Origin: Brassica napus
Lineage: Eukaryota; Streptophyta; Magnoliopsida; Brassicales; Brassicaceae
NCBI RefSeq assembly: GCF_020379485.1
Contig: NC_063450.1
Coordinates: forward strand, 31,472,137-31,536,136
Direction of reading: 5' to 3'
DNA: 64,000 bases
Positions 11,309 through 22,991 of the stretch are shown piece by piece. Within the stretch, counting starts at the first letter, position 1, and each line of letters opens with the position of its first letter. Under the pieces are notes generated by a model, which saw nothing but the letters and a program-made list of their open reading frames with translations, did not search any database and was not told the origin of the DNA. The translations under genes and the position numbers were made by a program.

Positions 11309-12212
11309 TGTTGGAACTCGTTTTTGACAAAGTGGTGTGGACCAATTTTTCGATAAGTTTTTCGACGGAGACGTCTGTCGGAAAGACTGGAATCTGGGCA
11401 CAATGCAATCTTCACCATGAACATTATGAATTAGTGTATTTACTTGTCAAAATTGGAGTTGTGTTGAATGAGAAATGAAGGTCCAAAGTTCGTGACATGC
11501 AAAGCTTGTAAAGCTTTAAATTTGGCTAAATATATAACAATTAGCAAATTGATCACTTTGGATATTTGAGTTTGCATTTGAAATTGATTTTGTTAATTGG
11601 GCAATATGTCAATTAACTTAACCTTTCAAATTTTATTTATGAAAATATTTTATGTTTTATTTGAACATAAAAAATGAAAAACCCATACAGAGTATTATAT
11701 TGGTTTTGAATTGATTTGGTCAAAGCCAATTACTACTTGTCAAACGTGAGTAATGGAGAATCAATTATATTATTGCACTTAATAGCAATATATACGTTTG
11801 GTTTCATTCATGGCTACGTAACAATTCTTTAACTTTTTGAAGTTAAATAGAAACATGTGAAAGCTCATTCATAGGAACATATTGAAAACAAAATCATTTG
11901 ATCAACAATTCCTCATATTTTCTTCTTTCTCTTAAATTTTCTTTCGATTCTGAGAGTATACACAAAACTAGTTTCGCCAGGTTTCTGATAGAGTGACGCA
12001 AATCAGAAGATTTTTTTGCAGTTGTATCCTGAGACTCATTACGTTATCGAACCGTCGCACTACGGGACGTATTTTGAGTTAAGGAAAGAGATAATATCTC
12101 GACTCTGCAGTTGTATCATCCTTTTCTTAATCTTTGGTATAATCTTATCAATTTTATTCTTTACAATAGTCAGTTCTCCGTAGTTTATATAATACGGTTC
12201 TATCAGCCAACA
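11309..12212 (+). repeat. Solo LTR inserted in the hAT element
   Basis: This 904-bp block begins TGTTGG and ends CCAACA, perfect inverted LTR termini. Most of it matches the LTR that starts at 33388 and is split by another element: for example, both have AAGTGGTGTGGACC near the start, GTAACGATAG-type sequences, and CGCACTACGG near the end. No internal retrotransposon sequence flanks it here, so it is a solo LTR or fragment. It lies just upstream of the transposase start. A matching 5-bp TSD was not found. Superfamily undetermined. Confidence 0.65.
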
Positions 12213-12926
12213 TTAAGAAAGAATGATGATAAACACAACAACAAGAACATTAACTACTTATAAACACATGTACACAAAGAATCAATCAAGGAAAGAAGCT
12301 CAGGTTTAATCATTATCAAACCCGAGTTCACTTTGGATTAAACCTTAAACAAGAAAGAAACGCTTCAAAAGAAAGATCAGAGGAACACAACAATCGAACT
12401 CGGATTAAAACAAAACCATAAACAAGAATAAAGAGTCAAAAACAGATTAATCCAAAAACATAAACAAGATTCAAATCAAAAGTTCGAGACTTATCCTAGT
12501 TTGATCTGTAGACAAATCTTTCGCTGATGAAGAAATGGCTAGGGTTAGGGGTTTTTGATGAAGAACTTGATTCTGATGAGATTCCAGTTTGACGATGTTT
12601 GATTTCGGATTTACAGTTTATAAATCGAAAAAATCGTCGATTCAATTTTGGGGAGTGGAACCGATTAAGGAAAGTAGGAATATAATGGTGCATCGGAGAA
12701 GTGAATAGATCTAGGCTGGTTAGTTAGTTTAGGGTACGTTTCGGGTCTAATAATACCCTATCGGCTATAGGGTAGGTTTCGGGTCTGGTCGTCGACCCGC
12801 GGGTCCTAAGAAGTAAGACCCAAGAGGGTAATATGGCTATACCCGAACTGACCCAAACCGGATTTTTCGGATCGGTTCCGGTTTGGATTGTCGGGTCCGG
12901 GTAAAATGCCCAGGCCTAGATAAAAC

Positions 12927-13480
12927 TCTCAATTTTTGTTATCTTAAGAAATATCTCAATTCTTTTTATTTTTTAACAGTTCAGCTTGCCGTTAACATTT
13001 GTCATTCTTTGAATACAGTGTTTGACTTAGACTGATTGTTGATTTTTGAAATGGAATGATGTGGAATGACTTACTCCATTAATTTCAAAAAAAAATTCAC
13101 CACTAAAAATAAATAGAATTGAATACTCATTCTATCAATTCCACAGATACATAAATAAAATACAAAGAGAATCTATACTATATAATAGAAAGCAATATAT
13201 TTTAATTAAAAATAAATAATTAAATAAATAATTTTTTCATCAAGATAAAATTCATATACAAGTATTTTTAGATAAGATATAATTTAAACATTAATTTAAA
13301 ATAATTTATTTGGCTTTTTATCTGTAAATTAATTTCGATATTCTATATATAATATTAATTCATTATAAAAAATTATTCATTAATTTCTATAAATAATATT
13401 TTGAATATTTTTGATAATTATTAGACACACTAAAATAAATAAAATTATAAAAAAAATATTTTATTAATACAATATATTAT
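12927..13480. other. AT-rich intergenic DNA
   Basis: Very AT-rich sequence between the hAT element and the LINE. Nothing recognised. Confidence 0.4.
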
Positions 13481-13489
13481 ATTTTTATT

Positions 13490-16360
13490 TTATTTTTTTG
13501 CCAGCAACAAACAAAGATTCATGTAGAATCTGCGAACCAAACTGGTACCTCCGCATACATATGGACAACAAACGACGGTTGCTTTCGTGCACTGCATGCA
13601 AGATTGTCCGCTCTTGTGTTCTGCGTCCGTGGTATATGAATGAGCTCTGAGATGTGGAAACTGCTCTTCAATAACTTGATATCTTCCAAATAACTTGCAA
13701 ATGACGGCCATTCTTCTGGTTCTGAAACCATCTTCACCAACTGAGAACAATCCGTTGCAAATGTAACCGTAAACTTTCTTAGGTTTTTCATGCATTCCAT
13801 TGCCCAAATTGGTGCTTCTATCTCCGAATGAAGTGGCGAATAACTTGCACGTGTATTCCTTGCTCTCATTAAACCCTCAAACCTTCCAATGTGCTATACC
13901 ACCCTTGTCATGAAAAATTATCCTGATCTTTCCATGATCTGTCCGTAAAGCACCATCTACTCAGAATTTTTGGTATTGTCGTTGCCACTGATGAGCGTGT
14001 TTGGTCGAATCCCTGGCTAAGAGAATCATGTGCCTCAGCCCAAAATAATGACACTGTTTCTGCCAATTTGAGGGCGTCTCTCGGATCAGTATCGAGATTG
14101 CTAAAAACTTTATTATTTCTTCATTTCCATAAATACCATAATATCCATGCAAAATGATGATCTTTCATCGCTGGATAAATCTTCCAAAATAAATAATCCA
14201 TATTTGTAAACAGTGATAGGGTGGAGAATATTTATGGGTTTGAGGGGATTCGTGACAATACCCAAACTTGTATTGCTAGTGGACACTCAAAATATATATG
14301 GTTGATGGACTCTTCAGATGCTCAACATCTTGCATAAATTGTGTCCCCTTGCATACCTCGTGCCTTTAGATTTTTCTTTACCGCTATACATCATGATACC
14401 AATTGCCATAGAAAATGTTTCATCTTAGGTGGACAACGTACTTTCCAGCAGAAAGCTTTTAACGGAGAGACTGATGGACCGTATTCCAGCAACATTTTTT
14501 CTCTATCCAGATAAACCCGTTCTACTTGATATCCTGATTTAACTGTGTATCTCCCATTGATTGAAAAATACCATCCACCCCGATCATTTGTTAGTAAATG
14601 ACTCAAAGGTAAACTTTCGATGATTTTCACGTCCTGAGGATCCACCAGAGTACGAATAACCTGTAAGTTCCATGTTCTCGATGTTTCATTGATCAGGGAA
14701 TCCACTATAAGATCCGGGTATAAATTGTGTTGATTTTTATTTGATGGTCTCGGGTGAGTGGATGGAAGCCAGGAATCATTCCATACTGAGATAGATGAAC
14801 TTGTTCCGATGCTTTTGATTAGTCCTTTGCTAACTAGAGATCTAGCAGAGACAATACTACGCCAGCCATAAGACAACTAGTACGATCTAATTGGTTCAAG
14901 GGTTGAAGCATTCCTGAAATACCGTCCTTTGAACACACGAGAAAATAATGTGTTCGATTTCTCTATCAGTCTCCAAAGTTGTTTCCCCAGCATAGCTATA
15001 CTAAAATCTGTGAGGTCTTTAAACCCCAAACCTCCTTCAGTCTTAGAACTACAGAGTTTATCCCAAGATTTCCAATGCATGCATCTAGTATTTCCCGATG
15101 GACTCCACCAAAATTGTGCCACTGCATTTGTCAGCTTCTTCATTACTGCTTTTCGTATACGAAAACATGACATTACATGGTTTTGTAATACTGTAACCAC
15201 TGATTTTATAATCACTTTCTTTCCCCCGGTGAAGAGCTTAAAAGTCCAACCATTTACTCTATTACTGAGACGATCTTGAACAAATCCAAAGACTTGCGCT
15301 TTTGAACCTCCTAAATTCTCAGGGATTCCCAAGTATGATCTCATTCCACCTAAATTCTTAATCCCTAAAACATCCCGTAATTTCTGTCTAGTGGTCTCTT
15401 CAATCTTGTGACCAAATTGAATCGATGATTTTTCAAAATTAATTTGCTGGCCCGAAACCACCTCGTAATCCTTTAAAATCCTAAGAATCGTCTTGCATTC
15501 TTCTATTCGTGCTTTGCAAAAGAAAAGACTATCATCTGCAAAGAGAAGATGAGAAATCAAAGGACAAGCCCGTGCAACCTTTATACCCGTCATCCGTTGT
15601 TCTCGCTCCGCCTTCTTAATATTTGCAACCAATGCTTCCGTACACATAATAAACATATAGGGAGATAAAGGATCTCCCTGCTGAAGTCCCATGTGTGAAA
15701 TTATTTTTCCCTTCGGTTGACCATGCAGAAAAACTCTGTACTGTACCAAGGAAATGCATTCCATCATTAGTTGGACCCAATGATGATCAAACCCCATGTT
15801 GCCGAGTAGTGCTTGAATAAAGGTCCATTCAACCCTATCATAAGCCTTACTCATATCCGTTTTTATTGCCATAAATTTATCCTGGCATGACTTATTAGTC
15901 CTCAGTCTATGAAACATTTCATGAGCTATGAGTATATTATCCGATATCAGTCTTCCAAGCACAAAAGCCGATTGTTTTCCGAAATAAGTGACGGAAGACA
16001 CAGCTTCAATCTTTGGCATAAAAGATTTGATATAATCTCATACCCTACACTACATAACTGATTGGTCTGAGTTTTGTCATCCGTGTTGGCCTCTCTGTTT
16101 TAGGAATCAAACAAATATTTGTAATATTTATATCTTGTATCCAATTCCCCTGAGGCAAGAAATTGTTGACCATTTCTAGTATATCTTTTTTTATTATATG
16201 CCAAGAGTGTTGGAAAAAAAGAGAGCTGTCATTCCATCCGGACCCCGAGATTTTTCTGGATGCATCATGAATAGGGCTTGCCATATTTCCTCCTCCGTGG
16301 CTTGCTTGAGTAAACGCTGATTGCTGTGGTGTGATTGTAAGTGTAATCTCGTTCAAAAAT
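13490..16360 (-). mobile_element. 5'-truncated plant L1-type LINE
   Basis: Minus-strand ORF2 remains run from just before the reverse transcriptase (MMHPEKSRGPDGMTALFF near 16240-16290) to the C-terminal RNase H. The T-rich stretch at 13480-13497 on the plus strand is the A-rich 3' tail. The endonuclease and ORF1 are missing, as is usual for incomplete target-primed reverse transcription. Target duplications could not be defined in the AT-rich flanks. Confidence 0.85.
13519..13869 (-). pseudogene. LINE ORF2: C-terminal RNase H domain
   Basis: This encodes a plant LINE/RVT_3-type RNase H tail with SEIEAPIWAMECM, FATDCSQLVKMV, EEWPSFASYL, FHISELIHIPRTQN and TRADNLACSARK. The acidic residues of the fold (E in SEIEA, D in TDCS, D in RADNLA) are present. 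It belongs to the same LINE as the reverse transcriptase at 14391-16365, separated by frameshifts between 13870 and 14390 where SINHIYFECPLA-like sequence is still readable. Confidence 0.85.
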
Positions 16361-16365
16361 ATCAA
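14391..16365 (-). pseudogene. LINE ORF2: reverse transcriptase and zf-RVT region
   Basis: The longest open piece (14877-16019, 380 codons) has the RT blocks QSAFVLGRLISDNILIAHE, MAIKTDMSKAYDRVEW, GLQQGDPLSPYMF and HLLFADDSLFF, the last holding the catalytic FADD. The upstream piece (16045-16365) holds NICLIPKTERPTRMTKLRPIS, joined through a frameshift and stop. After a TAG at 14877-14879 the frame continues with SYGWRSI, WNDSWLP, YTVKSGYQ and PPKMKHFLWQL (14391-14876), ending at a TGA. It would copy LINE RNA into DNA at the target site; this copy is inactive. Confidence 0.92.
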
Positions 16366-16379
16366 TCAAGTTTTAAAAA

Positions 16380-17470
16380 TAAAAATATTTTATATAAGAA
16401 AATCTATAAACAGTTTCAAAAATTCAAGTATTTTTAATTTCTTATAATTTATAGATATTTTATTATTTATATTTTAGTATAATATTTAAAATAAAATATT
16501 TTAAAACCTGTTAATATATTTTTATTTTAAATTTACAATATAAAGTTAAAGGAAAATTTTAAATTTTAAATTTTTTATTTCTATTTTATTATTTTAAAAT
16601 AATGTATTGATTTTATTTTGAAAAAACAAATATCAAAAACCAAAATCTAAAACCAAAAACTAGTTGAAACAATCAACACCTAAATAAGATTATTTCATGT
16701 TCATTTACTAAAATAATATATCTATAACGTTATTTGAGAAGTCGGTTATCTAATGTTGCACTTATGTTCATTTCTACGACGCTTAATTACATCAACACAT
16801 TTAATGAATCAAATATATATAATGGTCATTATTAAAAAAAATTATTTTCTTTCAATTTTATTAATATTCCTTTTTTCTTTATATTTTTTTCCAAATAACC
16901 TATATAATAAAGAACATTTATGAAAATTTATAACAAATATATATTTTATATTATTGTGATTCATAAAACGGAAAGTTTACAAAATATCTTGATTTTAAAG
17001 TAAGGAAATAATCTTCCATTTGAAAAAAAAAAATCTTAAATGACATTTATATTTTTACAGTAATAATTTTTTTTATTTACATAAATATATTTCTCGAATT
17101 ATTATAAAACATATTTAAATAACATAAACTAAGATATGTTTATTGAATATATTTTTTAACTTAAGTTTCCTTTTTATTTTTTTCCAAATAACATATATAA
17201 TAAAAAAATTATTAATAAAATTCAAAATGGAAATATTTTTATAATGAAATTTCATAAAAAGGAAATTTTACAACATAATTTTGATATTAAAGTAAAGAAA
17301 TAATATTACCTTTTAAAATTTACCTATTATGTTTTTAATACAACTTCGTACCAATCATCACTCTATTTTTCTAATTTTATTTTTTCAAGTCAGCATATGC
17401 CGAATTTTTTATAAAATAAAAAATATATTTTCATATCTAAGATGAAAACCAAACTAACACAATAAATAAT
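16380..17470. other. AT-rich intergenic DNA
   Basis: Extremely AT-rich with several CCAAATAACNTATATAATAA repeats (about 16892 and 17183). Each is followed by AAATTTCATAAAACGGAAA-like sequence, so a rough tandem duplication of about 290 bp may be present. No gene. Confidence 0.35.
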
Positions 17471-18119
17471 GGGAGATTTGCCAAAAATGACTCAAAACTT
17501 GATTTTGAATACAAAAGTGTACCCCAAATTCAATCAAATGCAAAAATAACCCAAAAGCCTAGTGAAATTACAACAGCCCCCTTATGAACAAACAAAAAAC
17601 ATGTATTCAATTTTACCGTTATAACCCTTCATTAGAGAAGACTTCTTTGTAAGTCTTCTCTATGATGACTTCGTTGTAAGTTTTCTCGTTCAGTAGATCT
17701 TAAAAATAATTTTATAAAAAATATTTTGATGGGTAAAAAATTGAAATCATGTAATAATAAACATTTCTCAATGATGTAAATTTAGTTCATCTGAAATTAA
17801 ATTAGTTTTAACATAGATGAGTGAATGTATATTGGCTCATGAGTCATTGGTTTAGGGTTTGGTAACATATGTTATAGTATTGTATGTATCTTTAAGGTTA
17901 GATTTTGAAATTTTACCTTCATTTTTTTTCTTTTTCAAATTGACTCATATCTGTTTAGTAACTATCTAATAACTTGATTTAAACATTTTCTAAGTTTTTT
18001 TTTTTAGTTTAAGAACGTGTTTTTGCATAGTTAATTGAATTTAGGGTCTGAAAGACTCATAGAAGACTTAAAAAAAAGTCTTCAGACATATTCCGCCTAA
18101 ATTTTAGTAGAATTTATGG

Positions 18120-18127
18120 TTCCCGCC
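18120..18127 (+). promoter_or_regulatory. E2F-type site TTCCCGCC inside transposon
   Basis: TTCCCGCC fits the plant E2F consensus TTSSCGSS. It is followed by TAAATTTTAGAATAA. Degenerate relatives (TTTTCCGCC, TATTCCGCC) flank it at about 18090 and 18151. Function is not shown by sequence. Confidence 0.4.
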
Positions 18128-18659
18128 TAAATTTTAGAATAATTTATGTTTTCCGCCTAAATTAAAGTCTTCCATAAGTCTTCCAGGAGTCTTCCATAAG
18201 TCTTCCAGAGAAAGTCTTCTCATGGATTAGATCTTAAAAATAATTTAAATTTTTTATAAAAAATATTTTCATGGGTTAAAATTTGAAATCATGTAATAAT
18301 AAACATTTTTCAATGATGTAAATTTAGTTTATCTGAAATTAAATTATTTTCAACATAGATGAGTGAATGTAGATTGGTTCATGAGTCATTGGTTTATGGT
18401 TTGGTAAAATATGTTATAGTATTGTTGGTATCTTTAGGGTTAGATTTGAAATCTTATCTTCATTTTTTTCCTTTTTCAAATTGACTTATATATGTTTAGT
18501 AACTATCTAATAATTTGATTTAAACACTTTCTATGTTTTTTTTTTAAGTTTAAAAGGGTTTTTTGCATAGTTATTTGATTTTAGGGTCTAGAAGACTTAC
18601 ATAAAACTTAAAAAGAAATCTTCCGACACATCCCACCTAAATTTAAGTAAAATTTAGGG

Positions 18660-18667
18660 TTCCCGCC
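18660..18667 (+). promoter_or_regulatory. E2F-type site TTCCCGCC, second tandem copy
   Basis: Same octamer and same TAAATTTT context as at 18120, in the second copy of the 534-bp duplication. Neighbouring sites are mutated (ATCCCACC, TTCTCGCC). Confidence 0.4.
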
Positions 18668-19048
18668 TAAATTTTGGAATAATTTAGGTTTCTCGCCTAA
18701 ATCAAAGTTTTCCATAAGTCTTCCATGAGTCTTACATAAATCTTCCATGAGTCTTCCATAAGTCTTCCAGAAGTCTTCTGGGTCGAAAATATTTAACCTA
18801 ATTGGAATTTTTGTCTCCATATATAAAGAAAAGTTACACATTCTCTTTCTTCCTCTCAAATGACTGCAACAAAAATGTAATGTTTCTCACTCTAAAACTC
18901 TCCAACCTCTCTCTAATCTCTTTGAACATCAAAACACCAAACTTTATATCCATTTCTCGCTTTTTCTTATGTCTTCTCACTAATTATCTTCTTTTTGCAG
19001 TTTTTCATTACGTAATTCTCATCTTTCACTCTTTCAAAGGTATATCTC

Positions 19049-19680
19049 TAAATTTTGGATATGAATTTATGTGTGTGTTTATATGTTAGATTCTAAAAAG
19101 CTATAGATTCAACATAGTGTGACTGTTTTATTTATTTTGTAAGCATAAAATTTTCATTTTTGAAGTTTTTCTCTGTTTTGAAGTCATTTGAATGTTTTTG
19201 AATTTGCAGGTTTTTCCAGATTTGAGAGACTTTGAAAGACTTCTCAGAAGACTCTCAGAAGACTGTCGGAAGACTTCTCAGAAGACTTCTTAGAAAGTCT
19301 TCTAATGTATTTTATGCTAGAAGACTTCCCACGAAGTCTTCCGAAGTCTTCTGCCTAAAGTGGTATAAATTTTGGATATGCATTTTGTGTGTTTTATATA
19401 TTAGATTCTAAAAATTATAGATCCAACCTAATGTGACTGTTTTTTTTATTATCTAAAAATTTATTTTTGAAGTCTCTTCTATTTTGAAGTCTTTTGAATG
19501 CTTTTGAATATGCAGATTTTGGAAGACTTCTCGGATAATTCTTGGAAGACTTTCGGAAGACTCTCGAAAGCTCTCGGAAGACTTCTTGGGAAATCTTCTA
19601 ATGTATTTTATGCTAGAAGACTTCCCACGAAGTCTTCAGAAAGTCTTCCAAAGTCTTCTGCCCAAAGTGGTATAAAGAGA
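19049..19680. repeat. Tandem duplication of about 315-320 bp with intron-like units
   Basis: AATTTTGGATATG (19049 and 19369) starts two copies. Each ends after a cluster of GAAGACTTC motifs and AAAGTGGTATAA. Within each copy a TTTGAATNTGCAG stretch precedes the motif cluster, like a splice acceptor followed by a repetitive exon. No long reading frame results. Confidence 0.75.
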
Positions 19681-20129
19681 TGATGTAAAGTGGAGTCCAA
19701 GCTTATCTATGTTGAGGAATAATATCTAGCTGTGTAATAATTTTGTTTATGGTCTTTTTATGATTTGTATGTGTAATATTTTAGATGTGAATTATTTTGT
19801 AAACTGTAAGAGATGTTAATCAAAAGAATGGTATATATGTTCATGTTTTGCCAAAAGTACTTGACTTCATTAAAGTTATTGATGCAACATACCAAAAAAT
19901 ATTTTAATCATTTTACTCATACATAACAAAGTACAACAACACAAAAACTTAGTAAAATTTGCTAAAACTAAGAGAGAAAACTTCTCAAGAAACCTTAGTC
20001 AAATTCACAAAAGATCAAAATTGAATTTTAAGCGAAAGTTAAAATTTTAAATCTCATGGAAGTTAAAAATTGTATCTTATGAGGAAGACAACACAAACAC
20101 AGAACATCAATTTAATAAAACAAAATCAT

Positions 20130-21335
20130 CGGAGAAGACTTCTTATGAAGTCTTCTACAAGTCTTCTATGAGGAACACTTACAGAAGACTACTTACAGAA
20201 GACTTCTCCACTTAGCTAGAAACATTATTAAACATCAATGTTTGTAACTTCATAATTATCACCAGTTAAGTTATAAATTCGACTCAGTAGTCCCAATATT
20301 GACTAATAAACAAGAATTAGCAAGAAGATATTAAAAATTCATTTTAATTTTGGATAAATTTGAAGTTTAATAAATATTTACGTAGAAGACTTCTTTTGAA
20401 GTCATCCACGGAAGATTTCAAAAGAAGTCTACTCTGTGTAGACTTCAAAAAAAGTCTTCTATTTTGGTCATTTTTGCAATTGCAAATTTACGAAGGAATA
20501 CTTCTTAAGAAGTCTACTCTACAGAAGACATCTTCGAAAGTCTTCCTTTGTAAATATTGGCTTACTTTTGAAATTGAAATTATTTCTAAATTCCCAGAGA
20601 AGACTTCTTTAGAAGTCTTCTCGGATAAATAGGTTACTTTTGAATTTGACCGAAGTTAGTCATAATTTTGACTTTTTGTAGAAGACTTCTAGGGAAGTCT
20701 ACCTGGAGAATACTTCTACAGAAGTCTTTTCTAAGTCTTCCGGAACTCTTCTCAATGTCGCAAGAAGTCTGCTGGGTTACTTTTGCAATTGACTATATTT
20801 GACTTTTCGAGAGAAGACTTCTTTAGAAGTCTTCCGTCGGATGACTTCTCAAGAAGTCTTCCGTCGGATGACTTCTCTAGAAGTCTTCTCTCGCGGGCAA
20901 ATGTTTGACCAAAACCCATAATTAAACTCGAGAAGACTTCTAGTCTTCTCATTGATATTAAATGTTTTACTATTATTTTTCAATTGCAAAAGTAACTCAC
21001 GCAGACATCTTCCGGCATTAAGAAGACTTAGGGAAGACTTTCAGAAGACTTTTGTAGAAGTTTTGTCTTCTACAAAAAGTCAAATTTCTGACCAACTTCG
21101 GTCAAATTTAAAAGTAACTTGTTTATCCGAGAAGACTTCTAAAAAAGTCTTGTTTAGAACTCTTCTCCTGGAATTTCGAAATTTTTTGTTTACAGAGGAA
21201 AGTTAGAAGACTTCTAGGGAAGTCTTCTATTAAAAACACACAAAAGGTCAATTGCAAAACTAACATATGCATTGACCAGAAGACTTCTAAAGAAGTCTTC
21301 TCGGTGAAGAAGACTTCTAAGGAAGTCTTCTTCGT
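20130..21335. repeat. Array of AGAAGACTTCT-N-AGAAGTCTTCT hairpins, arranged as a long inverted repeat
   Basis: Short hairpins such as GAAGACTTCTTTAGAAGTC (about 20599) recur roughly every 60-110 bp, separated by spacers like GGTTACTTTTGCAATTGAC. From about 20380 to 20810 the spacers read in one direction; from about 20960 to 21330 the same spacers appear reverse-complemented (for example CAATTGCAAAAGTAACTCAC, and TTGACCGAAGTT against AACTTCGGTCAA). The block is therefore both a hairpin array and one large imperfect palindrome centred near 20885. Confidence 0.8.
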
Positions 21336-21800
21336 CGAACAGATCTGAAAAATAAAATGTAGTTCGCGATTTCATACCTTGAACTCGTGAGATGACTTGC
21401 GTGGTTTCTCCAATCACCCAGAACTTCACCACAACAGCTACCTACTCGTTAATCACCACATAACTTGAAATCGTTGAGAGAAAGTGTAAGATATGTGGTT
21501 TGAGTGGATAAGAAATGAGAAATGATGAGAAAAAATCGAAACTTTAGGGCCTTAACACTCTCAATTTGGTAGTTCATGGTGGTTTAGGTATTGATGTCAA
21601 AGGCAAAGTTGTAAATATTTGGTGAAGATGAGGATAATAAGGTAAAAGCCTTATTTTCGAGAAAAAAAGAAAAAAAAAGTAATGGCATTTTCGTGAATAA
21701 CTAGAACTTTTAGGGTTAATAGGACAAAACAAAGTTTCAAAAAAGCATAGGTTATTTTTGTATTTGACTTGAAATTTTGAGTCATTTTTGAAAGATTCCC

Positions 21801-22620
21801 AACAATAATTGTACTCTAATTTGAAGAAATATCCATAACACAATTCATCCTAAGTAACTGGACCAATCCTAATTTAATATCCAAAATAAAAAAATCAATA
21901 AAAAAAATAATATATATTATTTATCGTAATATATATACATATAAATTATAGAACGACTTAACATATTTAAATAAATATGAAATTCTCAAATAATATTACA
22001 GAGATATGACTATTAAATTAAGTTCTTTTGTATAATATATATATATATATATATGCATGAGATTTAAAAAAATATCACTCTTATATTCATTTATATAACT
22101 TTGAATCATTCAACACTTTAGTTTATTTTTACTATTTGATTCTTAAAACAACATATATTAAATTATACATAATCTTATGAAAGATATTTAAAAATATAAA
22201 ACACGATTCAAATTAAATGTAAATAACGAAATTAATCAATTTTTAATCTATAGAACAAAAATATTATGGTTAATCAAAAAAGTAGATGTTATCCAATATA
22301 TCCAATAATAACCAAACATACATGATATTATATATCCAAAATCATAAGTTTAGTAACATAGTATTATTTAAATAAATCATGCATATTAACTATAATATAA
22401 ATTAAAAATATTGTAATCAAAAATAAAATATTAATAAAATATTATAATATATTTAATTTGTGAATATTTATATCTATGCAGGATTACGAGAAAATCCCCA
22501 AGTACTTAGACATGGACCATGATTTCCCAACAACAATTTTAGCATAAGACACAATGTCTACGTTGTGACTAGTCGTGATTAAATTAGAAAAGGAAATAAA
22601 AGTATTAGAGATAAACTTTC
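21801..22620. other. AT-rich intergenic DNA
   Basis: Very AT-rich, with a short TA run at about 22035-22055. No gene or element end was identified. Confidence 0.4.
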
Positions 22621-22624
22621 TCGA

Positions 22625-22915
22625 TCCACTCATGTAACAAGTACATCACTTCCTTCTCCTGCAAGCAGAAGCCAAAATCCTTACTGGACAAGGCCACCAT
22701 CTCAAATGTTGAAATGCAATTATGATGCTGCCTATACAATATACCACTAAGATTGGGACTACCAGATGGATCGTTCGGGATCGTTCGGGTGTTGCAGTAA
22801 CTTGGGGATCTTCACCCATTGAACAAGCGAAAATGCTGAAGAAGATGAAGCTTTGGTTCTGTTGCAAGTTATTCAACACTTACGTTTCTATTGATTTGAT
22901 AACATGATTATTTGA
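22625..22915 (+). pseudogene. RNase H-like (RVT_3) fragment, LINE-derived
   Basis: Two overlapping frames encode WTRPPSQMLKCNYDAAY and then KIGTTRWIVRDRSGVAVTWG followed by SSPIEQAK. This is the start of the RNase H domain found at the end of plant LINE ORF2 (LKCN.D, W..RD..G, WG) with one frameshift near 22738. The rest of the domain is gone. It may be a LINE remnant or a decayed domesticated copy. Confidence 0.6.
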
Positions 22916-22991
22916 GGGTATAGTAAAGTGGTTGCTAACACCTGACTGGTGAGTCCTTTAATCATCGTATTGACGTCTGCAAACAAAAATC

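Larger units (their letters stand above)
8365..12918 (-). mobile_element. hAT transposon, full length with perfect 8-bp TSD
   Basis: The termini are TAGGCATGGCCATT (left) and, as reverse complement, TAGGCCTGGGCATT (right). The element is bracketed by GATAAAAC at 8357-8364 and 12919-12926, an exact 8-bp target duplication as hAT transposases make. Both subterminal regions (8370-8660 and 12730-12910) are dense in CGGGT/TCGGGT and CGGTT motifs, the expected transposase-binding repeats. It encodes a decayed transposase on the minus strand and contains a solo LTR. Length 4554 bp. Confidence 0.93.
17695..18790. repeat. Tandem duplication of about 534 bp
   Basis: The unit starting AGATCTTAAAAATAAT at 17695 repeats from 18229. 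Both copies share the TGAAATCATGTAATAATAAA block, the GATGAGTGAATGTA block, a T-run and a final stretch of TTCCGCCTAAATTT and AGTCTTCCATAAGTCTTCC repeats. Confidence 0.8.
17471..21800. mobile_element. Non-autonomous Mutator-like element full of palindromic GAAGACTTC repeats
   Basis: The ends are imperfect TIRs of about 60 bp: left GGGAGATTTGCCAAAAATGA, right (reverse complement) GGGAATCTTTCAAAAATGAC, both continuing with CTCAAAA and AATACAAAA. Flanking 9-mers are similar but not identical (ATAAATAAT and AACAATAAT, 7 of 9), weak support for a Mutator-type TSD. No transposase is present in its 4330 bp. It contains two large tandem duplications, two TTCCCGCC sites, a TATA-like ATATATAAAG at about 18819, intron-like GT...TTTGCAG units, and dozens of GAAGACTTC/GAAGTCTTC motifs, partly arranged as a long inverted repeat. 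Confidence 0.65.

Noticed and set aside
18802..19089. 95-codon frame in the Mutator-like element
   Set aside because: Hydrophobic, T-rich sequence without homology; more likely leader or intron of a non-coding transcript.
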